Source: Flavobacterium sp. Leaf82
GTDB lineage: Bacteria; Bacteroidota; Bacteroidia; Flavobacteriales; Flavobacteriaceae
Assembly (NCBI RefSeq): GCF_001422725.1
Contig: NZ_LMMA01000005.1
Location: 62,001-126,000 of the forward strand
Direction: 5' to 3'
Length of the DNA: 64,000 bases
Below, piece after piece: positions 42,685 to 51,284 of the stretch (positions are counted from its first letter, which is position 1; each line of letters starts with the position of its first letter). The notes below the pieces were generated by a model. The model was not told where the DNA came from and did not search any database. It worked only from the letters and a program-made list of their open reading frames with translations. The position numbers and the translations under genes were made by a program.

Positions 42685-43497
42685 TTATTTCATTAAAAGT
42701 AATTTTAAATGCGCAGAAGGATTTAATCCGTTTACCTCTCTGAAGCATCTCGTAAAATGGCTTTGATCTGAGAATCCACATTCATAAGCGATTTCGGTTA
42801 AGGATTGTTTTTGTGAAGACAGGAGGGAAAGTGCTTTTTCTACTTTTAACTTTCTCCTGTATTCGCTTAAAGTGCAGCCAAAGTATTTAGAAAAATCCCT
42901 TGAAAGGTGAACAGGATGTATTCCGGCTATTTTAGATAAATAATCCAGAGAAATTGCATCTCCCGTCTGATCATGAAGAATCTCATCAATAAGCTGTACC
43001 CATTTTGGGTTTTTGTAAAGCGATGTATTATTTTGTGTATTTAGTTTTGATAATATTTCTATCAGTAAAGTTTGTGCAGAAAAATCTATTGCAGAACCTT
43101 CAATTTTAGCAGCCCTGAATACTTTATACATTAAAAACTTAATTTCCGGTTTAGAGATGTTAATGCTTCCTTGTAAATTATGATCTTCTAGTGCTATGGT
43201 ATCGAACCAGTGTTTTTCGATTTCTAGATGAAAACCTCTTGTGAATCCGTCCGGTTTAATATTGTAATGAGGTTCTTGACAATTATGAAAAAGTAAACTT
43301 CCGGGAGCGCAATTGTAGATTTCTTTTTTATTGCCCTCAATAACATTACCTTCAAGAATAAAGGTAAAATAGGCATTCTCATGATAATGCCAATCTACTT
43401 TACTGTGTGTGTATACAGTGTCTGTCAAGGTTATTCCGTCCAGAATAATTGTCTGATTGGTTTGTCCGTAAAACGTACCTTTTTTTAAATGTTCCAT
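42685..43497 (-). CDS. AraC-family transcriptional regulator
   Basis: 270 residues from the ATG at 43497 (MEHLKKGTFYGQTNQ); the open frame reaches 43566 but that part is not conserved in type. The N-terminal cupin sensor has HYHENAYFTFILEGNVIEG and FHNCQEPHYNI. The C-terminal double helix-turn-helix is GIHPVHLSRDFSKYFGCTLS and SLTEIAYECGFSDQSHFTRC then FREVNGLNPS. It probably controls the serine hydrolase gene that follows. Confidence 0.9.
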   Translation of the reverse strand: MEHLKKGTFYGQTNQTIILDGITLTDTVYTHSKVDWHYHENAYFTFILEGNVIEGNKKEIYNCAPGSLLFHNCQEPHYNIKPDGFTRGFHLEIEKHWFDTIALEDHNLQGSINISKPEIKFLMYKVFRAAKIEGSAIDFSAQTLLIEILSKLNTQNNTSLYKNPKWVQLIDEILHDQTGDAISLDYLSKIAGIHPVHLSRDFSKYFGCTLSEYRRKLKVEKALSLLSSQKQSLTEIAYECGFSDQSHFTRCFREVNGLNPSAHLKLLLMK

Positions 43498-43825
43498 ACA
43501 AATCGCATTGATTACCTTTCCAGGCAAGGATATTAGGATGATTTTGTATACAATAAATGAATACAACGACCTTAATAACTATTAGATGTAATAAAATGAA
43601 AAATGTTACAGGAAAGATATGGTTTTAATTGGTTTCGATTTGGCTCTGTAAAATTATCCGTTCTTATTGTGTGGTTGTGTAAAATAATAGGAAGTATGAA
43701 AAAAGGTAAAAATAAATGGTGTATTCTAACTTTTTGTTATTATTTATGATTTTAAAGTACTAAGTATTATGTAAACAATTCTCTAAACAATTTAAGTCTA
43801 TTGTTCTGTATATAGCTTAAAAATC
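43498..43825. other. Noncoding gap, nothing recognised
   Basis: About 330 AT-rich bases between the AraC gene start and the tRNA terminator. No gene, strong hairpin or promoter consensus was recognised. Confidence 0.45.
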
Positions 43826-43858
43826 AAAAAGGTCAGGTAAATAAATACCTGACCTTTT
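43826..43858 (-). terminator. Terminator of the tRNA cluster
   Basis: On the minus strand: AAAAGGTCAGGTA, loop TTTAT, TTACCTGACCTTTTT. It lies directly downstream of the last tRNA-Lys. Confidence 0.85.
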
Positions 43859-43863
43859 CTTTG

Positions 43864-43936
43864 TGACCCGACTGGGGCTCGAACCCAGGACCCCATCATT
43901 AAAAGTGATGTGCTCTACCAACTGAGCTATCGAGTC
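43864..43936 (-). tRNA. tRNA-Lys(TTT), copy 3 in transcription order
   Basis: 73 nt cloverleaf on the minus strand: acceptor GACTCGA / TCGGGTC with discriminator A, D-arm GCTCAGTTGGTAGAGC, anticodon loop CTTTTAA (anticodon TTT), T-arm CTGGGTTCGAGCCCCAG. No CCA is encoded. Identical to the copies at 44082 and 44194. Confidence 0.97.
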
Positions 43937-43954
43937 ATTATATGTTTTTTTGCG

Positions 43955-44037
43955 TGACCACGGTGGGATTTGAACCCACACGCCCTTGCGAGCACCACCC
44001 CCTCAAGATGGCAAGTCTACCGTTTCTCCACGTGGCC
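43955..44037 (-). tRNA. tRNA-Leu(GAG)
   Basis: 83 nt class II tRNA on the minus strand: acceptor GGCCACG / CGTGGTC, anticodon stem CCATC / GGTGG, loop TTGAGGG giving anticodon GAG, long variable arm TGCTCGCAAGGGCGT, T-arm GTGGGTTCAAATCCCAC. It lies between tRNA-Lys copies. Confidence 0.95.
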
Positions 44038-44043
44038 TAAAAT

Positions 44044-44075
44044 GAAAAAGGTCAAGTAAATAAATACTCGACCTT
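44044..44075 (-). terminator. Terminator-like hairpin inside the tRNA cluster
   Basis: Minus strand AAGGTCGAGTA, loop, TACTTGACCTTTTT, a variant of the hairpin at 43826-43858. It separates tRNA-Lys copy 2 from tRNA-Leu and probably marks a duplicated tRNA-plus-terminator unit. Confidence 0.65.
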
Positions 44076-44081
44076 ATGTTG

Positions 44082-44154
44082 TGACCCGACTGGGGCTCGA
44101 ACCCAGGACCCCATCATTAAAAGTGATGTGCTCTACCAACTGAGCTATCGAGTC
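44082..44154 (-). tRNA. tRNA-Lys(TTT), copy 2
   Basis: Identical to 43864-43936 over the full 73 nt. A hairpin follows at 44044-44075. Confidence 0.97.
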
Positions 44155-44160
44155 TTGCTA

Positions 44161-44281
44161 TCAAGGAAAGTATTTTGTAAATCACAAATTTTGTGACCCG
44201 ACTGGGGCTCGAACCCAGGACCCCATCATTAAAAGTGATGTGCTCTACCAACTGAGCTATCGAGTCATATTCTTTCCTTGA
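44161..44281 (-). repeat. 10-bp inverted repeat flanking the first tRNA-Lys
   Basis: TCAAGGAAAG (44161-44170) and its exact complement (44272-44281) flank tRNA-Lys copy 1. In the precursor RNA they could pair and bring the tRNA ends together, a typical processing stem. Confidence 0.5.
44194..44266 (-). tRNA. tRNA-Lys(TTT), copy 1 in transcription order
   Basis: Same 73-nt sequence as the other two copies; it is nearest to the presumed promoter and flanked by a 10-bp inverted repeat. Confidence 0.97.
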
Positions 44282-44393
44282 ATGCGGGTGCAAATATAAG
44301 GAGTTATTTTTGATATTTGCAAGCTTATTTATTATAAATTTGTCTTTTTTTAATCAAAATTTACAACGCCTTAATTTTTAGGCTATTATTAAA

Positions 44394-44912
44394 ATGAAAA
44401 AAATCATATTATTAGGATATATGGGTTGCGGAAAGTCAACAATTGCCCAAAACTTGTCAAAAATTACAAATATTCCGTTTCTCGATTTAGATAAATGCAT
44501 CGAAAAAAAAGCAAATTTATCTATAAATGAGATTTTCGAGCAATTTGGAGAGATCCATTTTAGAAAACTAGAACACAAAATGTTTGTAGAATTACTTCAA
44601 TCTTCAGAAAATAGCATAATAGGTTTAGGCGGAGGAACGCCTTGTTATGCCAATAATCATGAATTATTAAAAAGAGATGATGTTACTTCTATATATTTAA
44701 AGGCATCTATTGATACTTTATATAATAGATTGATCAATAACAAAAGCAGCCGCCCGTTAATCGCTAATATGAATGAAGAAGAAATGCGAGAATTTATCGC
44801 AAAGCATTTGTTCGACAGAAGCTACTATTATAACCATGCACAACATAAAGTTGCAGTAGATAATAAAGCTGTCGAAGAAACAGTAGAAGATATTTTAGGG
44901 ATTTTAGCTTAA
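44394..44912 (+). CDS. aroK: Shikimate kinase
   Basis: 172 residues. The P-loop is GYMGCGKST (8-16), followed by the shikimate-binding DLDKCIE and the GGGTPC loop near residues 80-85, and the lid SRPLIANMNEEEMREFIAKH. It phosphorylates shikimate in aromatic amino acid synthesis. Its last nine bases overlap the 3' end of the convergent phosphoribosyltransferase gene. Confidence 0.94.
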   Translation: MKKIILLGYMGCGKSTIAQNLSKITNIPFLDLDKCIEKKANLSINEIFEQFGEIHFRKLEHKMFVELLQSSENSIIGLGGGTPCYANNHELLKRDDVTSIYLKASIDTLYNRLINNKSSRPLIANMNEEEMREFIAKHLFDRSYYYNHAQHKVAVDNKAVEETVEDILGILA

Positions 44913-45404
44913 AAAGGCATAATCATCGCCGTTTTCATCAAAAACAACCTGAACGTGCTCTAATAAGGATGTTGATAAGGAAATGCCTTTAAAATCTGCT
45001 TTTACGGGATACTTTTTGTGATTTCTGTCTACAAGTACTGCTGTTTTGAATTTCTTTAACGGAACGTCTAAGAAATGACGAACAGCATATATAAGTGTGG
45101 TGCCTGAATTTAATACATCATCAACAAGTACTAATCCTTTGTTTTCATACTCTTCTTTAGTCAATGAAGTTTGTATGGGCAATTGCGGATTTTGTTTGTC
45201 GACTCTGACTTCGCAAAGAGAAACCTTAAGAGTTGAGATCGTACTTAATGCCAATGCGATTTTTTGAGCAAAAATAGATCCGTTTGAAGCGATTCCTGCA
45301 ATTACAACTTCTTCTTCGTCAACAAAGGTTTCGTATATCTGGTATGCGATACGTTTTATTTTATGTTCGATTTCCTGATTCGTTAAGATGATGTTTTTGC
45401 TCAT
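44904..45404 (-). CDS. Phosphoribosyltransferase (PyrR-like)
   Basis: 166 residues. The PRPP-binding motif is LVLVDDVLNSGTTLIYA near residues 91-107, preceded by the hydrophobic VVIAGIASNGSIFAQKIA and SLCEVRVDK. The layout matches the PyrR/Hpt group found in Bacteroidota, but neither uracil-RNA regulation nor nucleobase choice can be read from it. It is convergent with aroK. Confidence 0.85.
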   Translation of the reverse strand: MSKNIILTNQEIEHKIKRIAYQIYETFVDEEEVVIAGIASNGSIFAQKIALALSTISTLKVSLCEVRVDKQNPQLPIQTSLTKEEYENKGLVLVDDVLNSGTTLIYAVRHFLDVPLKKFKTAVLVDRNHKKYPVKADFKGISLSTSLLEHVQVVFDENGDDYAFLS

Positions 45405-45498
45405 GATTTATTTTTTTGCTAATTTACAAATAAGAATTTTAGATTATAGTCTTTAGAATTTAGATTTTTTGAGGGAATCTCATGTTTACACACGAAGT

Positions 45499-45888
45499 TT
45501 ATTCCTTCTCTTCGTCATCAATAATGTCTTCACCATATTCATCAATATCTCTTCGGTCTTTTTTGGTAGGTCTTCCTGTACCGGTTTTGCGATAATGTTC
45601 TTTAGAGAGTTTTAATAGTTCTAAATGAGCATACGCTTCTGCAGGAGTTTCGTTTTTTCTATATATATCTACAAGTTTTGCGCCCACACGACTTTCCGGA
45701 ATGTCGAGTACGGTAATAATTTGTGTAATCTGGTCTTTTCTAAAGGTGATTTTATCAGTAGGAAAAACCTCTTTAGAAGGTTTTGCAACTTGTCCGTTTA
45801 CAGTAATATGGTTTTTTTTGCAGGCTTCTGTTACCATGTTTCTGGTTTTGTAATAACGCACGCACCAGAGGTATTTATCTATTCTCAT
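45499..45888 (-). CDS. S4-domain RNA-binding protein (Hsp15/HslR type)
   Basis: 129 residues from the ATG at 45888 (MRIDKYLWCVRYYKTRNMVT). The S4 domain covers residues 1-60 with EACKKNHITVNGQVAKPSKE. The C-terminal 50 residues are charged (TGRPTKKDRRDIDEYGEDII). Hsp15 proteins bind stalled 50S subunits carrying peptidyl-tRNA and help recycle them. An upstream in-frame ATG at 45933 adds residues outside the domain and is not preferred. Confidence 0.88.
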   Translation of the reverse strand: MRIDKYLWCVRYYKTRNMVTEACKKNHITVNGQVAKPSKEVFPTDKITFRKDQITQIITVLDIPESRVGAKLVDIYRKNETPAEAYAHLELLKLSKEHYRKTGTGRPTKKDRRDIDEYGEDIIDDEEKE

Positions 45889-45967
45889 AATTTTTCTAAA
45901 ATCAAAGTTAAATTCTTTACAAAAATAAATCAATATTGTATCTTGCGCACCTAAAAAATTAACAATA

Positions 45968-47143
45968 ATGAATAAATTTAAATATTATTTTATTTTATTG
46001 CTTGCCGGTATTTCTTTGGTTTCTTGTAATAAAAGTGATGATGATAATGTGGTGACTGTTCCTTTAAGAGATTATGCAGTACAATTTAAAGCAGATAATG
46101 ATTCTATTGAAAAATATTTAAAGACTAATTATATTCAGGAAGTTACTGCTGATTTTGATGTTAAAATCGCAAAAATTCCCGCAGGAGGAACTCAAGCGTC
46201 TATTTGGGATCAAACGGTTTATCCTTTACAATCCAGAGATATTTATAGTGATGGTATTACTTATAAAGTATATTATTTAGCATTGAGACAAGGTACAGGT
46301 AGCTCTCCAACAAATACAGATAAAATTGTATCATCTTATTCGTGCTATTTATTAAATGGTACTCTTGCTGATACTTCTTATGGATTTCCGGGAACTTTTA
46401 ATTTGTTTCCTTATGCAAATGAAAGTACTGTAATACAAGGCTGGTCAGAGATATTTCCTAAATTTAAAACAGGAACTTCTGCAACAGATGCAGGAACTGG
46501 TGTTATTACGTATCAGGATTATGGAGCAGGAGTTATGTTTTTACCGTCTGGTATGGCGTATTATGCTGACGGAAAAGGAACTATTCCGGCTTACTCTCCG
46601 GTAGTTTTTAGTTTTAAATTATTTGATCTTCAAAGAATGGATAATGAATATACTATTTCTGCCAGTACAGGAGGAAGAGTATTCCTTGGAGATGGTGTTC
46701 CTGATTATTTAGAAGATGTAAATGGTGACGGTTATCTTTATGATTTTAGAGATAAAACAAAATATCCTAATCCACCGGTTGAATTAGTTGATGATACTGA
46801 TAAAGATGGTGTTGCTGACTTTGTAGACTTTGATGATGATGGAGATGGTTTTACAACCAGATTCGAGCTTACTAAGCCAACAAGCGAAACCGGTATTGTA
46901 AATGGTATTAATTACGGAACAAGATTATATTATCCTTGGGAGCCTTTGGTGGATAATCCTAATACTCCAAATACAGATGAAACAGAACCTAGAGGAATTC
47001 CAAGAAGACCAACGGGAGCACTTGCGGATCCTACAAAACCGGAATCTGCTACTAATGTTAGGAAATATATAGAAACAGATTATACAGATAATCCAAGATT
47101 AAGAATTCATCTTGATAATACATATCCTATCAAACAGAATTAA
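45968..47143 (+). CDS. FKBP-type peptidyl-prolyl isomerase-like lipoprotein with Ca-binding repeats
   Basis: 391 residues. The lipobox LVSC gives Cys20. Residues 95-235 fit a divergent FKBP domain (YKVYYLALRQGTG, TVIQGWSEIFPKFKTG, GAGVMFLPSGMAYYADG). Then come type-3 thrombospondin/EF-hand-like Asp repeats near 275-300 (DDTDKDGVADFVDFDDDGDG). The last 80 residues are Pro-rich. Such proteins assist folding of surface proteins or gliding components such as GldI. The gene ends in a terminator. Confidence 0.82.
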   Translation: MNKFKYYFILLLAGISLVSCNKSDDDNVVTVPLRDYAVQFKADNDSIEKYLKTNYIQEVTADFDVKIAKIPAGGTQASIWDQTVYPLQSRDIYSDGITYKVYYLALRQGTGSSPTNTDKIVSSYSCYLLNGTLADTSYGFPGTFNLFPYANESTVIQGWSEIFPKFKTGTSATDAGTGVITYQDYGAGVMFLPSGMAYYADGKGTIPAYSPVVFSFKLFDLQRMDNEYTISASTGGRVFLGDGVPDYLEDVNGDGYLYDFRDKTKYPNPPVELVDDTDKDGVADFVDFDDDGDGFTTRFELTKPTSETGIVNGINYGTRLYYPWEPLVDNPNTPNTDETEPRGIPRRPTGALADPTKPESATNVRKYIETDYTDNPRLRIHLDNTYPIKQN

Positions 47144-47161
47144 ACTGGATTTTAAATATAG

Positions 47162-47192
47162 AAAACCTCGAAAGTAATTTCGAGGTTTTTTT
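47162..47192 (+). terminator. Terminator after the FKBP lipoprotein
   Basis: AAAACCTCGAAA / TTTCGAGGTTTTTTT, strong stem and T-run. Confidence 0.9.
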
Positions 47193-47284
47193 ATGTTCTA
47201 GTTTTAAAAGAAATTCTTCTTTGTGATATAAAATTTTAAAGTGTACCAGTTGCTAAAGAATTAAATAATATTTAGACTGGGTAC

Positions 47285-47320
47285 AAAAAAACCTCGAAAA
47301 GTGATTTTCGAGGTTTTTTT
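47285..47320 (-). terminator. Second, near-identical terminator (bidirectional)
   Basis: AAAAAACCTCGAAAA / TTTTCGAGGTTTTTTT with runs on both sides, so it can end transcripts of the transketolase gene from the right. Its arms match those at 47162-47192. Confidence 0.85.
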
Positions 47321-47340
47321 TATGTTAGAAAATCTAAAGA

Positions 47341-48294
47341 TTATTTTCTTTTGATAACTCTTTCTACAGCTTCAACAATCGCCTGATTGTTTAGTTTGTA
47401 TTTCTCCATTAATTGCTCAGGAGTTCCAGACTCACCAAAACTATCGTTTACAGCAACAAACTCTTGCGGAGCAGGAGTATTTAAAGCTAATACTCTTGAA
47501 ACGCTTTCTCCAAGACCTCCAAGAATGTTATGCTCTTCTGCAGTTACAACACATTTTGTTTTAGCCAATGATTTTAGAATCGCTTCTTCGTCAAGAGGTT
47601 TAATAGTGTGAATGTTGATTACTTCAGCAGAAATTCCTTTTGCTTCAAGTGCTTCAGCTGCAATAAGGGCTTCCCAAACTAAATGTCCTGTTGCTACAAT
47701 TGTAACATCAGTTCCTTCGTTTAATAAAATTGCTTTTCCAATTACGAAAGGTTCGTCAGCAGGAGTAAAGTTAGGTACAACCGGACGGCCAAAACGTAAA
47801 TAAGCAGGACCATGATGATCTGCTAATGCAAGAGTTGCAGCTTTAGTCTGGTTGTAATCACAAGTGTTGATTACAGTCATTCCAGGCAACATTTTCATTA
47901 AGCCAATATCTTCAAGAATTTGGTGTGTAGCTCCATCTTCACCTAGTGTTAAACCAGCGTGAGAAGCACAAATTTTTACATTTTTATCAGAGTAAGCAAC
48001 AGATTGACGAATTTGATCGTAAACTCTACCTGTAGAGAAGTTAGCGAAAGTTCCTGTAAAAGGAATTTTTCCTCCAATAGTTAAACCTGCAGCAATACCA
48101 ATCATATTAGCTTCTGCAATACCAATTTGGAAAAAACGCTCTGGGTGATTTTTTTTGAAATCATCAAATTTTAATGATCCAATTAAATCAGCACAAAGTG
48201 CTACTACTTTTTCGTTTTTTTGACCTAGTTCAGTCATTCCCGCTCCAAAACCTGAACGAGTATCTTTGCTTCCTGTATTTTCGTATTTTTTCAT
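47341..48294 (-). CDS. Transketolase, C-terminal subunit
   Basis: 317 residues from the ATG at 48294 (MKKYENTGSKDTRSGFGAGM). It carries the pyrimidine-binding and C-terminal domains: ELGQKNEKVVALCADLIGS, FQIGIAEANMIGIAAGL with the catalytic Glu, and VVTAEEHNILGGLGESV. It pairs with the N-terminal subunit encoded upstream to form a split transketolase using thiamine diphosphate, in the pentose phosphate pathway. The spacer is 74 bases with AAGCTT repeats. Confidence 0.92.
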   Translation of the reverse strand: MKKYENTGSKDTRSGFGAGMTELGQKNEKVVALCADLIGSLKFDDFKKNHPERFFQIGIAEANMIGIAAGLTIGGKIPFTGTFANFSTGRVYDQIRQSVAYSDKNVKICASHAGLTLGEDGATHQILEDIGLMKMLPGMTVINTCDYNQTKAATLALADHHGPAYLRFGRPVVPNFTPADEPFVIGKAILLNEGTDVTIVATGHLVWEALIAAEALEAKGISAEVINIHTIKPLDEEAILKSLAKTKCVVTAEEHNILGGLGESVSRVLALNTPAPQEFVAVNDSFGESGTPEQLMEKYKLNNQAIVEAVERVIKRK

Positions 48295-48368
48295 TTTGTT
48301 TTTTTGCTGTACGCAATAGGCTGTAGGCAATAGGCATAAAGCTTACTGCTTAAAGCTTAAAGCTTTTT

Positions 48369-49220
48369 TTAATAATCGATTTGATCTGCAGAATAGTTTT
48401 GAGCCAAAGCACTTGCCAATTGATCATTGTTAGGTGCTTTACCGTGCCATGCGTGCGTGTGCATCATGAAATCAACTCCGTTACCCATTTCAGTATGTAG
48501 TAAAATACAAACTGGTTTTCCTTTTCCTGTTCTTGATTTCGCATCATTTAATCCGGCTAAAATTGCATCGATATTATTTCCTTCAGCAATTTCTAAAACA
48601 TCCCAGTCAAAAGCTTCAAATTTAGCGCGGATACTTCCCATTGCTAAAACTTCGTCAGTTGTACCATCAATTTGTTTTCCGTTAACATCAACAGTTGCAA
48701 TAAGGTTGTCTACTTTTTTAGCAGAAGCATACATGATCGCTTCCCAGTTTTGACCTTCTTGTAATTCACCATCTCCGTGTAAAGTATAGATTAAATGATT
48801 GTCGCCATTTAATTTTTTTGCTTGTGCAGCACCAAGAGCTACAGATAAACCTTGTCCTAATGAACCAGAAGCCATACGAACTCCAGGCAATCCTTCGTGA
48901 GTTGTTGGATGTCCTTGTAAACGTGAGTTTAATAATCTGAAAGTTGCAAGTTCTGAAATAGGGAAATAACCGCTACGTGCTAATACGCTATAAAATACAG
49001 GAGAAATATGACCATTTGAAAGGAAGAAAATATCTTCTCCGATTCCGTCCATATCAAAACCTTCTTTGCGCTCCATAATGTTTTGGTATAGAGTTACCAA
49101 AAATTCAGTACAACCTAGTGAACCACCTGGGTGACCTGAGTTGACAGCATGTACCATTCGAAGAATATCTCTTCTTACTTGGATAGTTAAATCGCTTAAT
49201 TGTTGTGTGTTAGGCTTCAT
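48369..49220 (-). CDS. Transketolase, N-terminal subunit
   Basis: 283 residues. It has the thiamine diphosphate-binding half: HAVNSGHPGGSLGCTEFLV, GHISPVFYSVLA, LGAAQAKKLNG, and the GDGELQEGQNWEA motif near 148-160 for metal and cofactor. It ends with MMHTHAWHGKAPNND. It must associate with the C-terminal subunit next door to act. The operon has this gene first. Confidence 0.92.
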   Translation of the reverse strand: MKPNTQQLSDLTIQVRRDILRMVHAVNSGHPGGSLGCTEFLVTLYQNIMERKEGFDMDGIGEDIFFLSNGHISPVFYSVLARSGYFPISELATFRLLNSRLQGHPTTHEGLPGVRMASGSLGQGLSVALGAAQAKKLNGDNHLIYTLHGDGELQEGQNWEAIMYASAKKVDNLIATVDVNGKQIDGTTDEVLAMGSIRAKFEAFDWDVLEIAEGNNIDAILAGLNDAKSRTGKGKPVCILLHTEMGNGVDFMMHTHAWHGKAPNNDQLASALAQNYSADQIDY

Positions 49221-49374
49221 TTTATATGTAAAAGTTAAACTGGTGCAAAAGTAATTTTTATTTTGCGGGCTGACAAATGATTTTTCGCTTTAGTTTGATG
49301 TAATTGTTAAATTATACGCCTTTTTTTATTGGTTTAGAAAAAAAGTCTGAGATCTTGTTGCTAGTATATAAAAA

Positions 49375-49441
49375 TTTTGCCACAGATTACAGGATTAAAG
49401 TGATTTAAAAAATCGTTCTAATCCTGTAATCTGTGGCAAAA
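49375..49441. repeat. Perfect 23-bp inverted repeat
   Basis: Arms TTTTGCCACAGATTACAGGA plus TTA (49375-49397) and the exact reverse complement at 49419-49441, with a 21-base spacer that contains the weaker pair GATTT / AAATC. MITE-like. The rest of 49221-49473 shows no gene. Confidence 0.85.
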
Positions 49442-49473
49442 AATAAATTTGTAAAAATTTGTGGCAAAAAGGG

Positions 49474-49794
49474 TTATTCAGTATCTCCTTCACTATAGAA
49501 GTTATTTTCTTCGTCTTCTGAACCAATTTCTTCTTGTTCGTCATCAAGTTCTGAACCCGGAATATCTAAGTCATTCCCAAGTTTATCACTATTTTGTTTC
49601 CATTCGTTATTGTTGCTTTCAGGATTTATGATTCTTTCACCTGATATTCCTTCCGGATCAATGTCTTCCAGATTATCTTCATTATTATAAATGTCTTCTG
49701 ATGCAGGATAATCTAATTGTTCCAGGTTTTTCTGGATTTGATCATCTTTAATCTGATCTAAATCTGCAGAGTTTTTTTCTTCTGAATTTATCAT
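49474..49794 (-). CDS. Small acidic protein, function unknown
   Basis: 106 residues, very rich in Glu, Asp, Asn and Gln, with no hydrophobic core; it is predicted to be disordered and cytoplasmic. Phrases such as EDIYNNEDNLEDIDPEG and DDEQEEIGSEDEENN repeat the acidic theme. I do not recognise a family. It stands alone between noncoding repeat-bearing gaps and may be a stress-type hydrophilic protein like the one at 6204-6581. Confidence 0.55.
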   Translation of the reverse strand: MINSEEKNSADLDQIKDDQIQKNLEQLDYPASEDIYNNEDNLEDIDPEGISGERIINPESNNNEWKQNSDKLGNDLDIPGSELDDEQEEIGSEDEENNFYSEGDTE

Positions 49795-49971
49795 GATTTC
49801 TAAGTTTTAAAGTATATATAAAGTTATGAATCAATCTTTTTAAAATGTTATATTTTTAGAATTACGATATTGTAGTATTCACATAAATTTAAAACACAAA
49901 AAATCAAATCTCAAATCCCAAATTGAAATTAAATGAAGATTGATATTTTGACAAATTATCTAATTAGTAAG

Positions 49972-50832
49972 TTACCAGATTCTCTGGATATCTCGCCACG
50001 TAATCATTTTAATGTTATTTTCTTTTAGTTTTGATTGGCATTCTTTACTTGTAAAAAAGTCAAGATCGATTTGACGCCAGGCTGAACCAAAATTGGGGTG
50101 GTTGATCGTGATACCTTGCATTTCTAGATCATCAAAAGCAGGATGAAGTAAAAACACGTTAAATCCTGGTTGAATATTGTCTAAAGCTTTAGCATAAGAA
50201 GATTTTAGTTCTCCTTTTTCGAAATCAGAAAAATAGCCAATTAAAAGATTATCGGTTAAAAGTGTGTTTTCGAAATTGTATTTTTCATCTGAAAGACTAA
50301 TCGATTGTACAAAATCTTTATTGATGAAAACTGGTAAATTGTAGGTCTTGCCTAGTTCTTTGTAGATTTCTAAAATTTCAGGAGTTACGCCAACGCTGCA
50401 CATATGCGAATCGAGATGGGTTGGCTGGATGCCAAATTGTAACGCTTTTTCGATTTGGGCGGTTAGTTCTTTTTTAATTTCGCCTGGTGTTGCATTGTTT
50501 TTAAAATCTTGTCTGGTTTTATAAAAATATCCGTTTTGATCTGTTAAACTTGAAACTTCTGGAATAGGAAGAACCGGACCGAATTTATAATTTTCCCACT
50601 CGCAAGTTAGTGTTAAGTGAATTCCGCAATCATAATCGGGATTGTTTTTGGCAAAGTTTGCCATTTCATAAAACCATGGGCAAGGCACCATTATACTATA
50701 AGAGTTTACAAAGCCGTTTTGTAGTGTTTGTATAGTGGCTTGATTTTCAGAATGTGATAATCCGGCATCATCGGCATGAATGATTAGGAGTTTGGTGTCT
50801 TGAGGATATCCTAGTTTTTGGGCTAAGTTCAT
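49972..50832 (-). CDS. ChbG/YdjC-family carbohydrate deacetylase
   Basis: 286 residues. The metal site begins with [18 protein letters not shown] (Asp pair), continues with [24 protein letters not shown], and [10 protein letters not shown]. Members remove an acetyl group from N-acetylated chitooligosaccharides. No chitinase or glycan gene is next to it, so the natural sugar is unknown. There is no signal peptide; it is cytoplasmic. Confidence 0.9.
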   Translation of the reverse strand: MNLAQKLGYPQDTKLLIIHADDAGLSHSENQATIQTLQNGFVNSYSIMVPCPWFYEMANFAKNNPDYDCGIHLTLTCEWENYKFGPVLPIPEVSSLTDQNGYFYKTRQDFKNNATPGEIKKELTAQIEKALQFGIQPTHLDSHMCSVGVTPEILEIYKELGKTYNLPVFINKDFVQSISLSDEKYNFENTLLTDNLLIGYFSDFEKGELKSSYAKALDNIQPGFNVFLLHPAFDDLEMQGITINHPNFGSAWRQIDLDFFTSKECQSKLKENNIKMITWRDIQRIW

Positions 50833-50865
50833 TTTTATTTTGTCTTTTTGTGATGAATAAATGAC

Positions 50866-50947
50866 ACTTGGGCTTCGACTTCGCTCAGCCTGACAATGTT
50901 TAGAGTTTGCTCAGCCTGACAATGTTTTGACTTCGCTCAGTCTGATA
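50866..50947. repeat. Three tandem copies of a short GCTCAGCCTGACAATG unit
   Basis: CTTCGCTCAGCCTGACAATG is followed by GTTTGCTCAGCCTGACAATG and GACTTCGCTCAGTCTGATAA, about 24 bases apart. This is the same family as GAGCGAAGTCGAAG at 22465-22480. No gene was found in 50833-51284. Confidence 0.7.
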
Positions 50948-50996
50948 ATAACTTTATTCAAATTTAAAAATTTCTAATGTATATGTCACGTCATTT

Positions 50997-51103
50997 TTTG
51001 CGTTAGGGATAGAAGCGGCATCTCCGGATTTAGAAAAACAAGGCTTTTTAGCCGTTTTTGTTAATCAGGAATACAGCGGATAGCCCGACCCTTGGGTAAC
51101 GCC
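50997..51103. repeat. GCGTTAGGG...GGGTAACGCC repeat element, copy B
   Basis: Starts TTTGCGTTAGGGAT and ends CCCTTGGGTAACGCC, with GGATAGCCCGACC inside and the inner hairpin AAGGCTTTTTAGCCGTTTTT. Related to copy A at 30799-30892. Confidence 0.75.
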
Positions 51104-51256
51104 ATAATGATAAATATCAATTTTTAAATTCTAAATTTCAGTCTTGAAAAATAAAGTTTTTATCTGCACAACTCTTCTTTATCTGCTTATGTCATTGTCA
51201 AATTACCTAATTTTCTAATTGACAAATTAACTAATTAAATTTTCCTGAAATTAGCC

Positions 51257-51264
51257 TATCTTTG
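51257..51264 (+). promoter_or_regulatory. Candidate -7 box for tgt
   Basis: TATCTTTG exactly matches TAnnTTTG, 20 nt upstream of the tgt ATG at 51285. A TTG is further away than usual (51219-51221). Confidence 0.5.
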
Positions 51265-51284
51265 CCGACTGAAAAAAGAAACAG

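Noticed and set aside
47341..49220. Frameshifted transketolase pseudogene
   Set aside because: Two complete genes with own starts and intact motifs are present; split transketolases are known in many bacteria.
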